A stretch of DNA of 64,000 nt, from NCBI GenBank assembly GCA_963703165.1, contig OY969798.1, positions 558,001 to 622,000 on the forward strand, given 5' to 3'. The notes under the pieces were generated by a model. It did not search any database, was not told the origin of the DNA, and saw nothing but the letters and a program-made list of their open reading frames with translations. Origin of the DNA: JBQTKD01 sp963703165 (lineage in GTDB: Bacteria > Actinomycetota > Actinomycetes > Sporichthyales > Sporichthyaceae). This document shows, piece by piece, positions 20,856 to 29,614 of this stretch. The stretch's first letter is position 1; each line of letters opens with the position of its first letter. The translations under genes and the position numbers were made by a program.

Positions 20856-21584
20856 TTATTTCTCCCGAATCTCGCCGCCGGTCACGACGATGCGCCGCTC
20901 CGGAAGAGGCTCCTTGGCCGGGCCCTGCAGCACCGAACCGTCCACCAACGAGTACTTGGACTCGTGGCAGGGGCAGTTGATGCTCCCGTCGGAGCAGTCG
21001 GCGACCAGGCAGCCCTGGTGGGTGCAGCGGGCGTCGAAGGCCACGTAGACGCCGGCCTTCGGCTGGGTGACGACCATCTTCTGCTCGGGGTAGACAGTCC
21101 CGCCGCCGACGGGGATGTCGTCGGTCCTGGCAGGCAGGGACGGGCGTGGGCTGCGTGCGGGCAGGGGGTCACCGTCGGTCTTCGGCCGCGCCTGCCCGGG
21201 GCGGCGGGCGGTGGCGAGTCCGTCGGCCTTGCTCGGTGTCCCGACGTCGACCGCCGCCGCGTCGCCTGCGGTGGGCGCGGCGCTCGGACGCGCGGCGGGG
21301 CCTGGGCTCCGGGTGGGCAGCGTCTCGGTCTCCGCGACGTCCCCCTCCCCCCGTCGGTACAGCTGCGACTTGGAGCGCGGCACCGAGGTCCGGGCCGGCT
21401 CGACGGGAGCGGGTGCCGGCGCAGCGGCCGGGAGGTTGCCGACGGCCTGATTGGATCCACCGCCGCAGCCGGCCAACGGCAGGCCGGCGGCGGCCGCGAG
21501 GCCGAGCACGGCACCGCTACGAAGCACCGTGCGGCGATCCGGCCCGCGGTCCCCCGTGAGCTCGTCGTCCGGCACCTCGGGCAT
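20856..21584 (-). CDS. Tat-exported Rieske [2Fe-2S] lipoprotein B
   Basis: A 242-residue protein with a twin-arginine signal (PDRRTVLRSG) and lipobox (PLAGC). A long Pro/Ala/Arg-rich linker (about 45-150) would hold the C-terminal Rieske domain away from the membrane. Cluster ligands are in CTHQGC and CPCHESKY. Both proteins share V-G-G-G-x(3)-x-E..V-V-T-Q-P-x-A-G around the domain start and DGSV(L/V)xGPA near the end, so they are paralogues. Its start lies 67 bp from the uvrA stop and may be expressed downstream of uvrA. Function beyond electron transfer is unknown. Confidence 0.88.
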   Translation of the reverse strand: MPEVPDDELTGDRGPDRRTVLRSGAVLGLAAAAGLPLAGCGGGSNQAVGNLPAAAPAPAPVEPARTSVPRSKSQLYRRGEGDVAETETLPTRSPGPAARPSAAPTAGDAAAVDVGTPSKADGLATARRPGQARPKTDGDPLPARSPRPSLPARTDDIPVGGGTVYPEQKMVVTQPKAGVYVAFDARCTHQGCLVADCSDGSINCPCHESKYSLVDGSVLQGPAKEPLPERRIVVTGGEIREK

Positions 21585-21651
21585 GCCGAAAGGGTACGGC
21601 CGGGCGACCGCCGGAACCGGGCAAACGGGCCGGCTCAGCGACGCACCGGAG

Positions 21652-24597
21652 TCATTTCGCCCGGGCTCGCCCTGCTTTGGCCGGGGCCTTCGTGAGTGCT
21701 TTGGCCGGTGCTTTGGCTGCCGTCCGGGTCGCCTTCTTGGGCGCTATGACCGGCGGACCGGCGTCGATCAGCGCCTTGAGGAACAGCCCGGTGTGGCTGT
21801 CCGGGTGGGCGGCGACGTCCTCCGGGGTACCGGTGGCGACGACCCGTCCGCCGCCGGAGCCACCTTCGGGGCCCATGTCGATGATCCAGTCCGCGGTCTT
21901 CACCACGTCGAGGTTGTGCTCGATGACGATCACCGAGTTGCCCTTCTCGACGAGCGAGTGCAGCACCCCGAGCAGCTTGCGGACGTCCTCGAAGTGCAGA
22001 CCGGTGGTCGGTTCGTCGAGTACGTAGATGGTGCGACCGGTGGAGCGCTTCTGCAGTTCGGAGGCGAGCTTGACGCGTTGTGCCTCACCGCCGGAGAGCG
22101 TCGGCGCGGGTTGACCGAGGCGCACGTACCCGAGGCCGACCTCGACGAGCGTGCTGAGGTGCCGCGAGATCGCGGGGATCGCCGCGAAGAACTCGGCGGC
22201 CTCCTCGATCGGCATGTCCAGGACCTCGGCGATCGTGCGGCCCTTGAAGTGCACCTCGAGGGTCTCCCGGTTGTACCGGGCGCCGGCGCAGACCTCGCAC
22301 GGCACGTAGACGTCCGGGAGGAAGTTCATCTCGATCTTGATGGTGCCGTCGCCGGAGCACGCCTCGCAGCGCCCGCCCTTGACGTTGAAGGAGAACCGGC
22401 CGGGCAGGTACCCGCGGACCTTCGCCTCCTGGGTCTCGGCGAAGAGCTTGCGGATGTTGTCGAAGACGCCGGTGTAGGTGGCCGCGTTGGACCGCGGGGT
22501 GCGCCCGATCGGTGACTGGTCGACGTGGATGGCCTTGTCGATCAGGTCCAGGCCGTCGATGCGGGTGTGCCGGCCGGGGACCGTCCGGGCCTTGTAGAGG
22601 TGCTTGGCCAGGGCGTTGTAGAGGATGTCGTTGACCAGGCTGGATTTGCCCGACCCGGACACCCCGGTGACCGCCACGAACAGTCCGAGCGGGAAGGCCA
22701 CGGTGACGTCGTCGAGGTTGTGCTCCTTCGCCCCGCGCACCGTGAGTTCCTTGCCCGGGGTGGCCGGCCGGCGGATCTCGGGGACCGCGATGGACCGCCG
22801 CCCGGACAGGTACGCCGCCGTCAGCGAGTCGTCGCACTCCAGCAACTTCTCGTACGGGCCGGAGAACACGACCTGCCCGCCGTGCTCGCCGGCACCGGGA
22901 CCGATGTCGACCACCCAGTCCGCGATGCGGATGGTGTCCTCGTCGTGCTCGACGACGATGAGGGTGTTGCCCATCCCCCGCAGTCGGATCAGGGTGTCGA
23001 TGAGCCGGTGGTTGTCGCGCTGGTGCAGACCGATCGAGGGTTCGTCGAGCACGTAGAGCACACCGACGAGGCCCGACCCGATCTGCGTGGCCAGGCGGAT
23101 GCGTTGCGCCTCGCCGCCGGCGAGGGTCGCCGCGGCGCGGTCGAGGGACAGGTAGTCCAGGCCGACGTCGAGCAGGAAGCCGAGGCGGGCGTTGACCTCC
23201 TTGAGGACCCGTTCGGCGATCTGCGCCTCGCGGGCGGACAGTTCGAGTTCGCGCAGGAACTCCGCGCAGCCGCCGATCGGGAGCGACGCGACCTCGGCGA
23301 TGGAGCGCCCGCCGAGAGTGACCGCGAGCGAGACGGGCTTGAGGCGGTGTCCGTTGCAGGTCGGGCACGGGACCTCGCGCATGAAGCCCGCGAAGCGGTC
23401 ACGGCTGACGTCGGACTCGGCCTCGGCGTGCCGCCGGGTGACCCACGGGATGACGCCTTCGTAGCCCGTGTAGTACGAGCGGACCCGGCCGTAGCGGTTC
23501 TTGTACTTCACGTGGACCTGGTGGTCGTGCCCGTGCAGGACGGCTTTCTGCGCCTTGGCGGGCAACTTCTCCCAGGCGACGTCGGTCCGGAAGCCGAGGG
23601 TCTCGGCCAGCGCGGTGAGCAGACGCCCGAAGTACTCCTGGGACTGCGCCGAGGTCCACGGCGAGATGGCGCCGTCGTCGATGGACTTGGACGGGTCCGG
23701 GATGAGCAGCTCCGGGTCGACCTCCATGCGGGTGCCCAGGCCGGTGCAGTCCGGGCAGGCGCCGAACGGGGAGTTGAAGGAGAACGATCGGGGCTCGAGC
23801 TCCTCGAAGTCGAGGTTGTCGTAGAGGCAGGCGAGGTGCTCGGAGAAGACGCGCTCGCGGTCGGGGTCGTCCTCGGGCAGGTCGACGAAGTCCAGCGTCA
23901 CCAGGCCGCCGGAGAGCTTGAGCGCCGTCTCGACGGAGTCGGTGAGCCGACGCTTCGCGGTGTCCTTGACCGCGAGACGGTCGACGACCACGTCGATCGT
24001 GTGCTTCTCCTGCTTCTTCAACGTCGGCGGCTCGGTGAGCGAGTGCACGACGCCGTCGATGCGGGCGCGGGAGTATCCCTTGGCCACGAGCTCGCGGAAC
24101 AGCTCGCCGTACTCCCCCTTGCGTTCGCGGATCACCGGGGCGAGGACCTGGAACTTGGAGCCCTGCTCCAGCTCGAGGACGCGGTCGACGATCTGCTGCG
24201 GGGTCTGGCGGGCGATCGGGCGGCCGCACTTGGGGCAGTGCGGGCGGCCTGCGCGCGCGTACAGGAGGCGGAGGTAGTCGTAGACCTCGGTGATGGTGCC
24301 GACCGTGGACCGCGGGTTGCGCGAGGTGGACTTCTGGTCGATGGAGACCGCCGGGGAAAGACCCTCGATGAAGTCGACGTCGGGCTTGTCCATCTGCCCG
24401 AGGAACTGCCGTGCGTAGGCCGACAACGACTCCACGTAACGACGCTGGCCCTCGGCGAAGATCGTGTCGAACGCGAGGCTGGACTTGCCCGACCCGGACA
24501 GGCCGGTGAACACGATGAGCGAATCGCGCGGGAGGTCGAGGGACACGTCCTTGAGGTTGTGCTCGCGCGCCCCTCGGACGATCAATCGGTCGGCCAC
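21652..24597 (-). CDS. uvrA: Excinuclease ABC subunit A
   Basis: A 981-residue ABC-type ATPase that recognises DNA damage and loads UvrB. Two nucleotide-binding domains are visible: Walker A GLSGSGKSSLAFD near residue 31 and GVSGSGKSSLVND near residue 640; two ABC signatures (LAGGEAQRIRLA, LSGGEAQRVKLA). Zinc-module cysteines are in PHCPKCGRP and C-P-T-C-N-G and CEACSGDG. The last 30 residues are an unusual Lys/Ala/Pro-rich basic tail (repeats of APAKA) that could add nonspecific DNA contact. Start GTG at 24597 follows GAGGGG and overlaps the stop of a small upstream frame. Confidence 0.97.
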   Translation of the reverse strand: MADRLIVRGAREHNLKDVSLDLPRDSLIVFTGLSGSGKSSLAFDTIFAEGQRRYVESLSAYARQFLGQMDKPDVDFIEGLSPAVSIDQKSTSRNPRSTVGTITEVYDYLRLLYARAGRPHCPKCGRPIARQTPQQIVDRVLELEQGSKFQVLAPVIRERKGEYGELFRELVAKGYSRARIDGVVHSLTEPPTLKKQEKHTIDVVVDRLAVKDTAKRRLTDSVETALKLSGGLVTLDFVDLPEDDPDRERVFSEHLACLYDNLDFEELEPRSFSFNSPFGACPDCTGLGTRMEVDPELLIPDPSKSIDDGAISPWTSAQSQEYFGRLLTALAETLGFRTDVAWEKLPAKAQKAVLHGHDHQVHVKYKNRYGRVRSYYTGYEGVIPWVTRRHAEAESDVSRDRFAGFMREVPCPTCNGHRLKPVSLAVTLGGRSIAEVASLPIGGCAEFLRELELSAREAQIAERVLKEVNARLGFLLDVGLDYLSLDRAAATLAGGEAQRIRLATQIGSGLVGVLYVLDEPSIGLHQRDNHRLIDTLIRLRGMGNTLIVVEHDEDTIRIADWVVDIGPGAGEHGGQVVFSGPYEKLLECDDSLTAAYLSGRRSIAVPEIRRPATPGKELTVRGAKEHNLDDVTVAFPLGLFVAVTGVSGSGKSSLVNDILYNALAKHLYKARTVPGRHTRIDGLDLIDKAIHVDQSPIGRTPRSNAATYTGVFDNIRKLFAETQEAKVRGYLPGRFSFNVKGGRCEACSGDGTIKIEMNFLPDVYVPCEVCAGARYNRETLEVHFKGRTIAEVLDMPIEEAAEFFAAIPAISRHLSTLVEVGLGYVRLGQPAPTLSGGEAQRVKLASELQKRSTGRTIYVLDEPTTGLHFEDVRKLLGVLHSLVEKGNSVIVIEHNLDVVKTADWIIDMGPEGGSGGGRVVATGTPEDVAAHPDSHTGLFLKALIDAGPPVIAPKKATRTAAKAPAKALTKAPAKAGRARAK

Positions 24598-24827
24598 TAG
24601 CGCCCCTCCACGCGGTGCATCCGACGGCCGGCGGGCCGCCGCCAGTCATCGTAGGCAACAGGTCCGACAAGCGACTGAGCCGAGCGGAGAGAGCGCGAGG
24701 AACGAGCGGCTCTATCCCGAGGCGAGGGAAGCTTGTTGACGAGCGCAGCGAGGATCACAAGAGCGGCGCCCGCGATCCGGGGGCCGAGTTCCCAGGGGTT
24801 TCGGGCTTCGGGTGTCAAGATCGGCAC
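24597..24827 (-). CDS. Possible small membrane protein upstream of uvrA
   Basis: A 76-codon frame beginning GTG at 24827 whose TAG stop overlaps the uvrA GTG in TAGTG, an arrangement typical of coupled genes. The first 35 residues contain a hydrophobic helix (PRIAGAALVILAALVNKLP). The C-terminal half is basic and low-complexity and contains the CGAGGAACGAG motif DNA seen elsewhere in the window, so it could simply be repeat-derived. It does not overlap the divergent MDMPI gene but does cover its promoter. Could be spurious. Confidence 0.3.
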   Translation of the reverse strand: MPILTPEARNPWELGPRIAGAALVILAALVNKLPSPRDRAARSSRSLRSAQSLVGPVAYDDWRRPAGRRMHRVEGR

Positions 24828-24853
24828 TGCACGCCCGGAGCATGGAGGAACGC

Positions 24854-25591
24854 ATGGCCAAGACGCTGGAAGACGCCGGTATCCGGCGGGCGCTGGACGC
24901 CATCGACCTGGGAACGCAGCGGATGATCGATGCCGTCACCGCCCTCGACGATTCCGCCCTGCGGGCCCCGTCCGCGCTGCCGCACTGGAGCCGCGGGCAC
25001 GTCGCGACGCACGTCGCACGCAACGCCGAGGCGTTCGTGAACCTGATCATGCAGGCCGCGGACGGCAGGCCCCGCCCGATGTACGCGAGCGTCACCGCCC
25101 GTGCCGACGGCATCGAGGCCGGCGCGGATCGCCCCGGGCCGGAGATCGTCGCCGACCTCAAGGCCACCGCGGACCGGTTCCTGTGGGCCGCCCGGGAACT
25201 GCCGGTGGAGCGGTGGTCGGCCGAGGTCACGCTGATCACCGGCCGCCCCGTCCCCGTCTGGTACGTGCTCGGTGGGCGGATGCGCGAGGTGGAGTTCCAC
25301 CACGTCGACCTGGCCGCCGGGTACCGCCCGGAGCGCTGGTCCCCCGCGTTCGTCGGCCCCTGCATGGACGAGATCAGTCGTTCCATGTCCGGTCGCGCCG
25401 AGATGCCGGCACTGAAGCTGCAGTCGACCGACCAGGAGATGCCGCAGTCCTGGACCACCGTCGGAGCGGGGATCCCGATCACCGTCTTCGGCCCTCGCAC
25501 CAGCCTGCTCGCCTGGCTCACCGGCCGCAGCGACGGCGACGACCTCAGCCACACCGCCGAACAGCTGCCGACCCTCCCGCCCTGGGCCTGA
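24854..25591 (+). CDS. MDMPI-domain (mycothiol-dependent maleylpyruvate isomerase-like) protein
   Basis: A 245-residue DinB/MDMPI-fold protein. ATG at 24854 has GGAGG five bases upstream. The metal-binding histidines typical of the fold appear in PHWSRGHVATHVARN (about residues 48-60) and REVEFHHVDLAAGY (about 150). A C-terminal MDMPI-C domain follows (TVFGPRTSLLAWLTGR). Family members use mycothiol as cofactor, as in maleylpyruvate isomerase, or have other thiol-transfer roles. No gentisate-pathway genes are adjacent, so the substrate is open. A palindrome follows the stop. Confidence 0.82.
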   Translation: MAKTLEDAGIRRALDAIDLGTQRMIDAVTALDDSALRAPSALPHWSRGHVATHVARNAEAFVNLIMQAADGRPRPMYASVTARADGIEAGADRPGPEIVADLKATADRFLWAARELPVERWSAEVTLITGRPVPVWYVLGGRMREVEFHHVDLAAGYRPERWSPAFVGPCMDEISRSMSGRAEMPALKLQSTDQEMPQSWTTVGAGIPITVFGPRTSLLAWLTGRSDGDDLSHTAEQLPTLPPWA

Positions 25592-25631
25592 GTGCCCGGA
25601 CAGCGGGCGGCGGCCCAAATTTCTGAGGGAC

Positions 25632-25690
25632 GTCAGCCCCACCAGCATGTCAGCCCGAGTACCGGCTGACATGTTGCTGGTAGGGCTGAC
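25632..25690. repeat. TGTCAGCC/GGCTGACA long inverted repeat
   Basis: The left arm 25632-25655 begins GTCAGCCC and ends CATGTCAGCC; the right arm 25664-25690 mirrors it with a two-base insertion and one mismatch, around an 8-nt loop. It follows the MDMPI stop and precedes a same-strand gene, so it probably terminates transcription. Its inner module is the one found at 15169-15192. Confidence 0.75.
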
Positions 25691-25781
25691 ATGGATCGGC
25701 TCTGCGACCCCCGCCTCACCCGTTGCCCGTCCAGGCGCTACGCAAGAATGGAGGCCTCGGCGATCGGGCAAGGAGCAACAG

Positions 25782-26435
25782 GTGAGCTACCACGGCAACG
25801 TGAGCGTCGGCGGTCCCCCGGATGTGCGTGAGCTGGCGGGCCTGATCATCACCAAGGTGGCCGTCGGCCCGATGAACAACAACTGCTACCTGCTGCGGTG
25901 CAGGGACAGCGGCGAGCAGCTACTGATCGACGCCGCCAACGAGGCGGACACCCTGCTCGCCATGCTGCACGATCCGCTGGAGCGGATCGTCACCACACAC
26001 CAGCACTACGACCACTGGCAGGCCCTCGCCGAGGTCGCCCGCGCCACCGGCGCCCGCACCACCGCCCACCGCCTCGACGCCGAGGGCATCCCCGTCGCCA
26101 CCGACGACCAGGTCGAGGACGGCGCGGAGATCAGCTTCGGCCGCGTCTCACTCAAGGCGATCCACATCGTCGGCCACACCCCGGGCAGCATCGCCCTGGT
26201 CTACGACGACCCCTCCGGCCACCCGCACCTCTTCACCGGCGACTGCCTCTTCCCCGGCGGCGTCGGCAACACCTTCGGTGACGGCAAGAACTTCGGCTCG
26301 CTCATCGACGACGTCGAGCACAAACTCTTCGCCACGCTCCCCGACGAAACCTGGGTCTACCCGGGCCACGGCGGCGACACCACCCTCGGCAACGAACGCC
26401 CGAACCTCGCCGAGTGGCGCTCGCGGGGTTGGTAG
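25782..26435 (+). CDS. MBL-fold metallo-hydrolase (glyoxalase II-like)
   Basis: A 217-residue metallo-beta-lactamase-fold hydrolase. GTG at 25782 follows AAGGAG. The metal motif is TTHQHYDHW (H-x-H-x-D-H) near residue 70, with further ligands in VGHTPGSIAL, FTGDCLFPGGVGN and YPGHGGDT. In many actinobacteria this gene lies next to an MDMPI-like gene, as here, which suggests a thiol-ester or mycothiol-conjugate substrate; this is inference. Confidence 0.88.
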   Translation: MSYHGNVSVGGPPDVRELAGLIITKVAVGPMNNNCYLLRCRDSGEQLLIDAANEADTLLAMLHDPLERIVTTHQHYDHWQALAEVARATGARTTAHRLDAEGIPVATDDQVEDGAEISFGRVSLKAIHIVGHTPGSIALVYDDPSGHPHLFTGDCLFPGGVGNTFGDGKNFGSLIDDVEHKLFATLPDETWVYPGHGGDTTLGNERPNLAEWRSRGW

Positions 26436-26469
26436 ACGAGTCGGCCCGGCGCGCCGGACGCAGGCTCTG

Positions 26470-26667
26470 ATGTACATCGCAAAGGACGACGGTTCGCGCC
26501 CGAGCACTCGAGAGCGCGTAGGCATAGGCCTGGTCGCGGCGTCGCTGGTGACCTGGCTCTTCCGCGATCCCGGCTGGTGGCTCATCCCGCTGGGCATCGT
26601 CATCGCGACGGGCAGCTACCTGATGCCCCGCGGCTGGCGCCCCAAGCGCGGCCGACCACCGGCCTAG
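26470..26667 (+). CDS. Small membrane protein of unknown function
   Basis: A 65-residue frame starting ATG at 26470, 34 bp after the MBL-fold gene. It has two adjacent hydrophobic segments (GLVAASLVTWLF and WWLIPLGIVIATGSYLM) and a basic tail (PRGWRPKRGRPPA), the shape of a small two-helix inner-membrane protein. The longer upstream frame is antisense-like sequence inside the MBL gene and is not used. No function assigned. Confidence 0.5.
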   Translation: MYIAKDDGSRPSTRERVGIGLVAASLVTWLFRDPGWWLIPLGIVIATGSYLMPRGWRPKRGRPPA

Positions 26668-26723
26668 GACGGCTTGCGCACCAAGCGAAGATTCGCTCTA
26701 CGTCCATCGGGTCTGCCCCAGGT

Positions 26724-28103
26724 TCAGTTGACTCCCACCCGTGAGGCTGCGTCAGCCCCAGGGTTCTGGTTCTGGTTCCGGGAACGTGATCGGAACAAGC
26801 AGGCCTGTTGGAGTTTCCAGTAGTCGTTCTTGCGGGGTTCGCCGGTGGAGTCCACCCATGGCGGAGGTATGAACTCCGGGATCCCGTAACGATCGAGGCG
26901 CACGGTCCACCCGCGGTGATGCACGTCGAAGTGGTGCCGGTCGCAGAGGAGAACGCCGTTCTCCGCTGACGTTTCGCCGTGGTCCCTTGTCCAGTGCTTC
27001 CGGTGGTGCGCAACGCAGTCATGGGCCGGGACATCGCATCCGGGGAAGGTGCATCCGGTGTCGCGGGCGACGATCGCGGCCCAGATGGCCGGGGGCCAGA
27101 TCCGGGTGGTCCGCCCGACCGAGAGTGGCTTGCCGTGCGGGTCGAGGTGGATCGGGGTGATGTCGGCGTCGCAGAGGTAGCGCTGCAGCGTGGTGAGGGT
27201 CAAGGCCCCACCGGTGGCGAGTGCTGCCTTCGCGGCACCGTCGAGGCCCTTGAGTGCCTCGGCGGTGGCGGTGATATGGATCTGGGGGCGACGTCCGCGG
27301 CTGGTGGGGAGCTTCCCGTGCCTGAGTTCGCTGCCGAAGATGTGCACCATCGCGTCGGCCCGACGTTGTGCGGGGGTCCGGGGGTCGGTCCCACCGTTGG
27401 GCTGTGGCTTCGGGGCGTCCAGGGCGCCGATGGCGGTCTTGGCGGCGGCGATGTTGTCCACGCGGTCGCGCCAGGTGATCGACGCGGTGCCGTCGTGGTG
27501 GTCGCGGTACTGCACCCCACGGACGCGTTCGGCGTCCTCGTCGTCCTTGAGCTTCCCGTCCGGGTCGGCTGCGTCCTGCAGCGCTTGCCCGACCTTGCGC
27601 AGGTCGTCGGCGTTGAGTTCGGCGGCCTTCTGCAGCAGGAGGTCGCGGGCGAACTCGCGGTGCTCGGTGGAGGTCTTGGGCGGGAGCTTGTCCAGGGCCT
27701 TCACGGTGACCCGGAACTGGTCCCAGTTCAGGGCGCCTGAGGCCAACGCCGCACCGACGGCAGCGTGCTGGCCTTTCGGGGTGCAGGCCACAGCCAGCTT
27801 CGCAGTGACTCCCGAAGCGCCGACGGTCTCGCGCAGGCGGTGGCGCAGCCAGGACCGGGTGTTCAGGCCCCCTGCCTCTACGGCGATGCCGCGTTCGGTG
27901 AACTGGGCGACCGAGGCCAGGTGCGCGTACTGCATCCGCCCGCGCACGCGGTGGGTGCGCTCGACCAGGGCCGTCATCTCGGCATCGGAAGACCGCCACC
28001 CCTCGCCCTCGACGGCTGCGAGGTAGCCGTCAATGGCTGCCTCGAGCACGTCGAGGGCGACCACGGCCGGGGAGGCTGTGAGCTCGGTTCCGTCGTTGTT
28101 CAC
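26724..28103 (-). CDS. DUF222 / HNH endonuclease-domain protein
   Basis: A protein of 459 residues from GTG 28103 (505 if translation starts at GTG 28241; neither has a clear ribosome-binding site). The N-terminal two thirds are the helical DUF222 region typical of actinobacterial 13E12-type proteins. The C-terminal HNH nuclease is visible as CTFPGCDVPAHDCVAHH...NGVLLCDRHHFDVHHRGW with zinc cysteines and catalytic histidines. These proteins are multi-copy in many actinobacterial genomes and are often associated with mobile DNA, but no intron or transposase is seen here. Biological role unknown. Confidence 0.85.
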   Translation of the reverse strand: MNNDGTELTASPAVVALDVLEAAIDGYLAAVEGEGWRSSDAEMTALVERTHRVRGRMQYAHLASVAQFTERGIAVEAGGLNTRSWLRHRLRETVGASGVTAKLAVACTPKGQHAAVGAALASGALNWDQFRVTVKALDKLPPKTSTEHREFARDLLLQKAAELNADDLRKVGQALQDAADPDGKLKDDEDAERVRGVQYRDHHDGTASITWRDRVDNIAAAKTAIGALDAPKPQPNGGTDPRTPAQRRADAMVHIFGSELRHGKLPTSRGRRPQIHITATAEALKGLDGAAKAALATGGALTLTTLQRYLCDADITPIHLDPHGKPLSVGRTTRIWPPAIWAAIVARDTGCTFPGCDVPAHDCVAHHRKHWTRDHGETSAENGVLLCDRHHFDVHHRGWTVRLDRYGIPEFIPPPWVDSTGEPRKNDYWKLQQACLFRSRSRNQNQNPGADAASRVGVN

Positions 28104-28388
28104 ACTCAGAACTCTAGAGAGGACCACCGACAGTTTCGGCCCGGAATCGGGCCTCCAACGAAAGGGGTTTCCTCTATTTTCCAGGGATCCTGACGCTCTG
28201 TCATCTCCTTCATCAGCAACCACAACGGGCACCTCAGACACACCTCACGCCCACCCGCATAGAGCACCCGAACAGCACCCCCACTTCGCGCCGACGGTGG
28301 CCGCTCTTCGGGACGACCCGAATTCCCGCGTGGCCTCGGCCGCGTCCCGCGCCTACGCACGACTGACCACGGGCCCCGCGGCGGAGCG

Positions 28389-28754
28389 ATGAACGCCTTT
28401 CCTCGCGAGTTGTCGCCGCAGGAACGAGAAGTCCTCGAACTGGTGTTGGCCCCGGACTTCGAGGCCGCTGAGGTACTGCGGGCGCAGGTCCCGGCGGCCC
28501 GGGTCGAAGGACTTTGCGGCTGCGGCTGCCCGACCGTCGACCTCGTGGTCGAAGGCGCCCCCGCTGCCGAGGGCTTCTCTTCGCCGGTCGTCCCTGTCCG
28601 ACTGATTGTCACCACGGACGGCATCGAGACCGGCGCGATCATCCTCCTTGTCGAGGACGGACGACTGAGCCGCCTGGAGTACTTCTGGTTCGGCGACGTC
28701 CAACCGTCCGAGTGGCCGGACCCGGACCACGTGCTCATGGAGTGGACCGGTTAG
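28389..28754 (+). CDS. Conserved hypothetical protein with CGCGC motif
   Basis: A 121-residue cytosolic protein starting ATG at 28389. The centre carries GLCGCGCPTVDLVV, followed by a beta-rich half ending LSRLEYFWFGDVQPSEWPDPDHV, a recurrent pattern (L-E-Y..W-P-D-P) in small actinobacterial proteins of unknown function. Three clustered cysteines may bind a metal. No obvious operon partner; the flanking HNH gene is divergent. Confidence 0.65.
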   Translation: MNAFPRELSPQEREVLELVLAPDFEAAEVLRAQVPAARVEGLCGCGCPTVDLVVEGAPAAEGFSSPVVPVRLIVTTDGIETGAIILLVEDGRLSRLEYFWFGDVQPSEWPDPDHVLMEWTG

Positions 28755-28847
28755 AGCTCTCAGCGCTTCGCCATCCTCGGGACCTGTGCGACTCCGCATT
28801 AGTTGCGAACGTACCCGCACGCCGACGCGCCGCCGACAAGTGCCGAC

Positions 28848-28892
28848 CCGTCAGATCCTGAGGGCTACGCTCGACCCGCCCGGATCTGACGG
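28848..28892. promoter_or_regulatory. 11-bp inverted repeat upstream of a membrane protein gene
   Basis: CCGTCAGATCC (28848-28858) and GGATCTGACGG (28882-28892) are perfect inverted repeats separated by 23 bp, ending 18 bp before the ATG at 28911. The half-sites contain CGTCAG, like the 15-bp motif seen at four other places. Candidate operator or leader hairpin. Confidence 0.5.
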
Positions 28893-28910
28893 ATGATCGG
28901 ATGTGCGCAC

Positions 28911-29603
28911 ATGAACACACGGCTCCAGACCGCGTGCGCCCTCGCGGGACTGATCGGTGTCACGTTGGTCCTCGTCGGTCTTATCACCGCCGACTACCTG
29001 CCTCCGCCCCACGCGGACTGGAGCCCGGCGCAGTTCGCCGAGTTCTACACCGACGAGAGCGACCGGATCCGGACCGGCGTGCTGATCATGCTCGTCGCCA
29101 CCACGGGCTGGGCGACGATGGTCGCCGGGGCCGCCGTGCAACTGCGCCGAGCCGGGCAGGGGACGGCCGCGGTACTCCAGACGATCGCCGGCGCGGCCGT
29201 CTACATGCTGCTCGTACTGTTCTGCATCTTCCTGGCCGCAGCGGCCTTCCGCCCGGAGCGCAACGGGGAACTGACCGCGGCACTGCACGACGTCGGCTGG
29301 TTCATGGCGTTCCTCGCCGCCCCGTCCTTCGCCCTGCAGTCCCTGGCGGTCGGGGTCGGCGTGCTCTCGGACAAGTCCGCGACGCCGGTGTATCCGCGGT
29401 GGTTGGGCTACGCAGGCATCTGGGTCGCGATCCTGCTGCTGCCCGGCACGATCCTGCTGTACTTCCACGACGGGATCTTCGCCTACCACGGGCTGATCTC
29501 GTACTGGATCCCCGTCTTCACCTTCGGCGGGTGGATGGGCCTGCTCTCGCTGATGAACCTGGTGGCCGCCCAGGCCGAGGCGAAGACCGCGCTACCCGCC
29601 TGA
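28911..29603 (+). CDS. Multi-pass membrane protein of unknown function
   Basis: About 230 residues with six predicted transmembrane helices: about 10-30, 60-82, 95-118, 130-155, 168-190 and 200-222 (for example ACALAGLIGVTLVLVGLI and VYMLLVLFCIFLAAAAF). Two starts are possible, ATG 28893 and ATG 28911. It resembles a family of actinobacterial membrane proteins I cannot name with certainty (DUF4386-like topology). Preceded by an inverted repeat that could control it. Confidence 0.7.
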   Translation: MNTRLQTACALAGLIGVTLVLVGLITADYLPPPHADWSPAQFAEFYTDESDRIRTGVLIMLVATTGWATMVAGAAVQLRRAGQGTAAVLQTIAGAAVYMLLVLFCIFLAAAAFRPERNGELTAALHDVGWFMAFLAAPSFALQSLAVGVGVLSDKSATPVYPRWLGYAGIWVAILLLPGTILLYFHDGIFAYHGLISYWIPVFTFGGWMGLLSLMNLVAAQAEAKTALPA

Positions 29604-29614
29604 TCCGCGCACGG

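Noticed and set aside
26724..28103. Group II intron or mobile element around the HNH protein
   Set aside because: No reverse transcriptase, transposase or inverted terminal repeats are present; DUF222/HNH proteins are normal chromosomal genes in actinobacteria.
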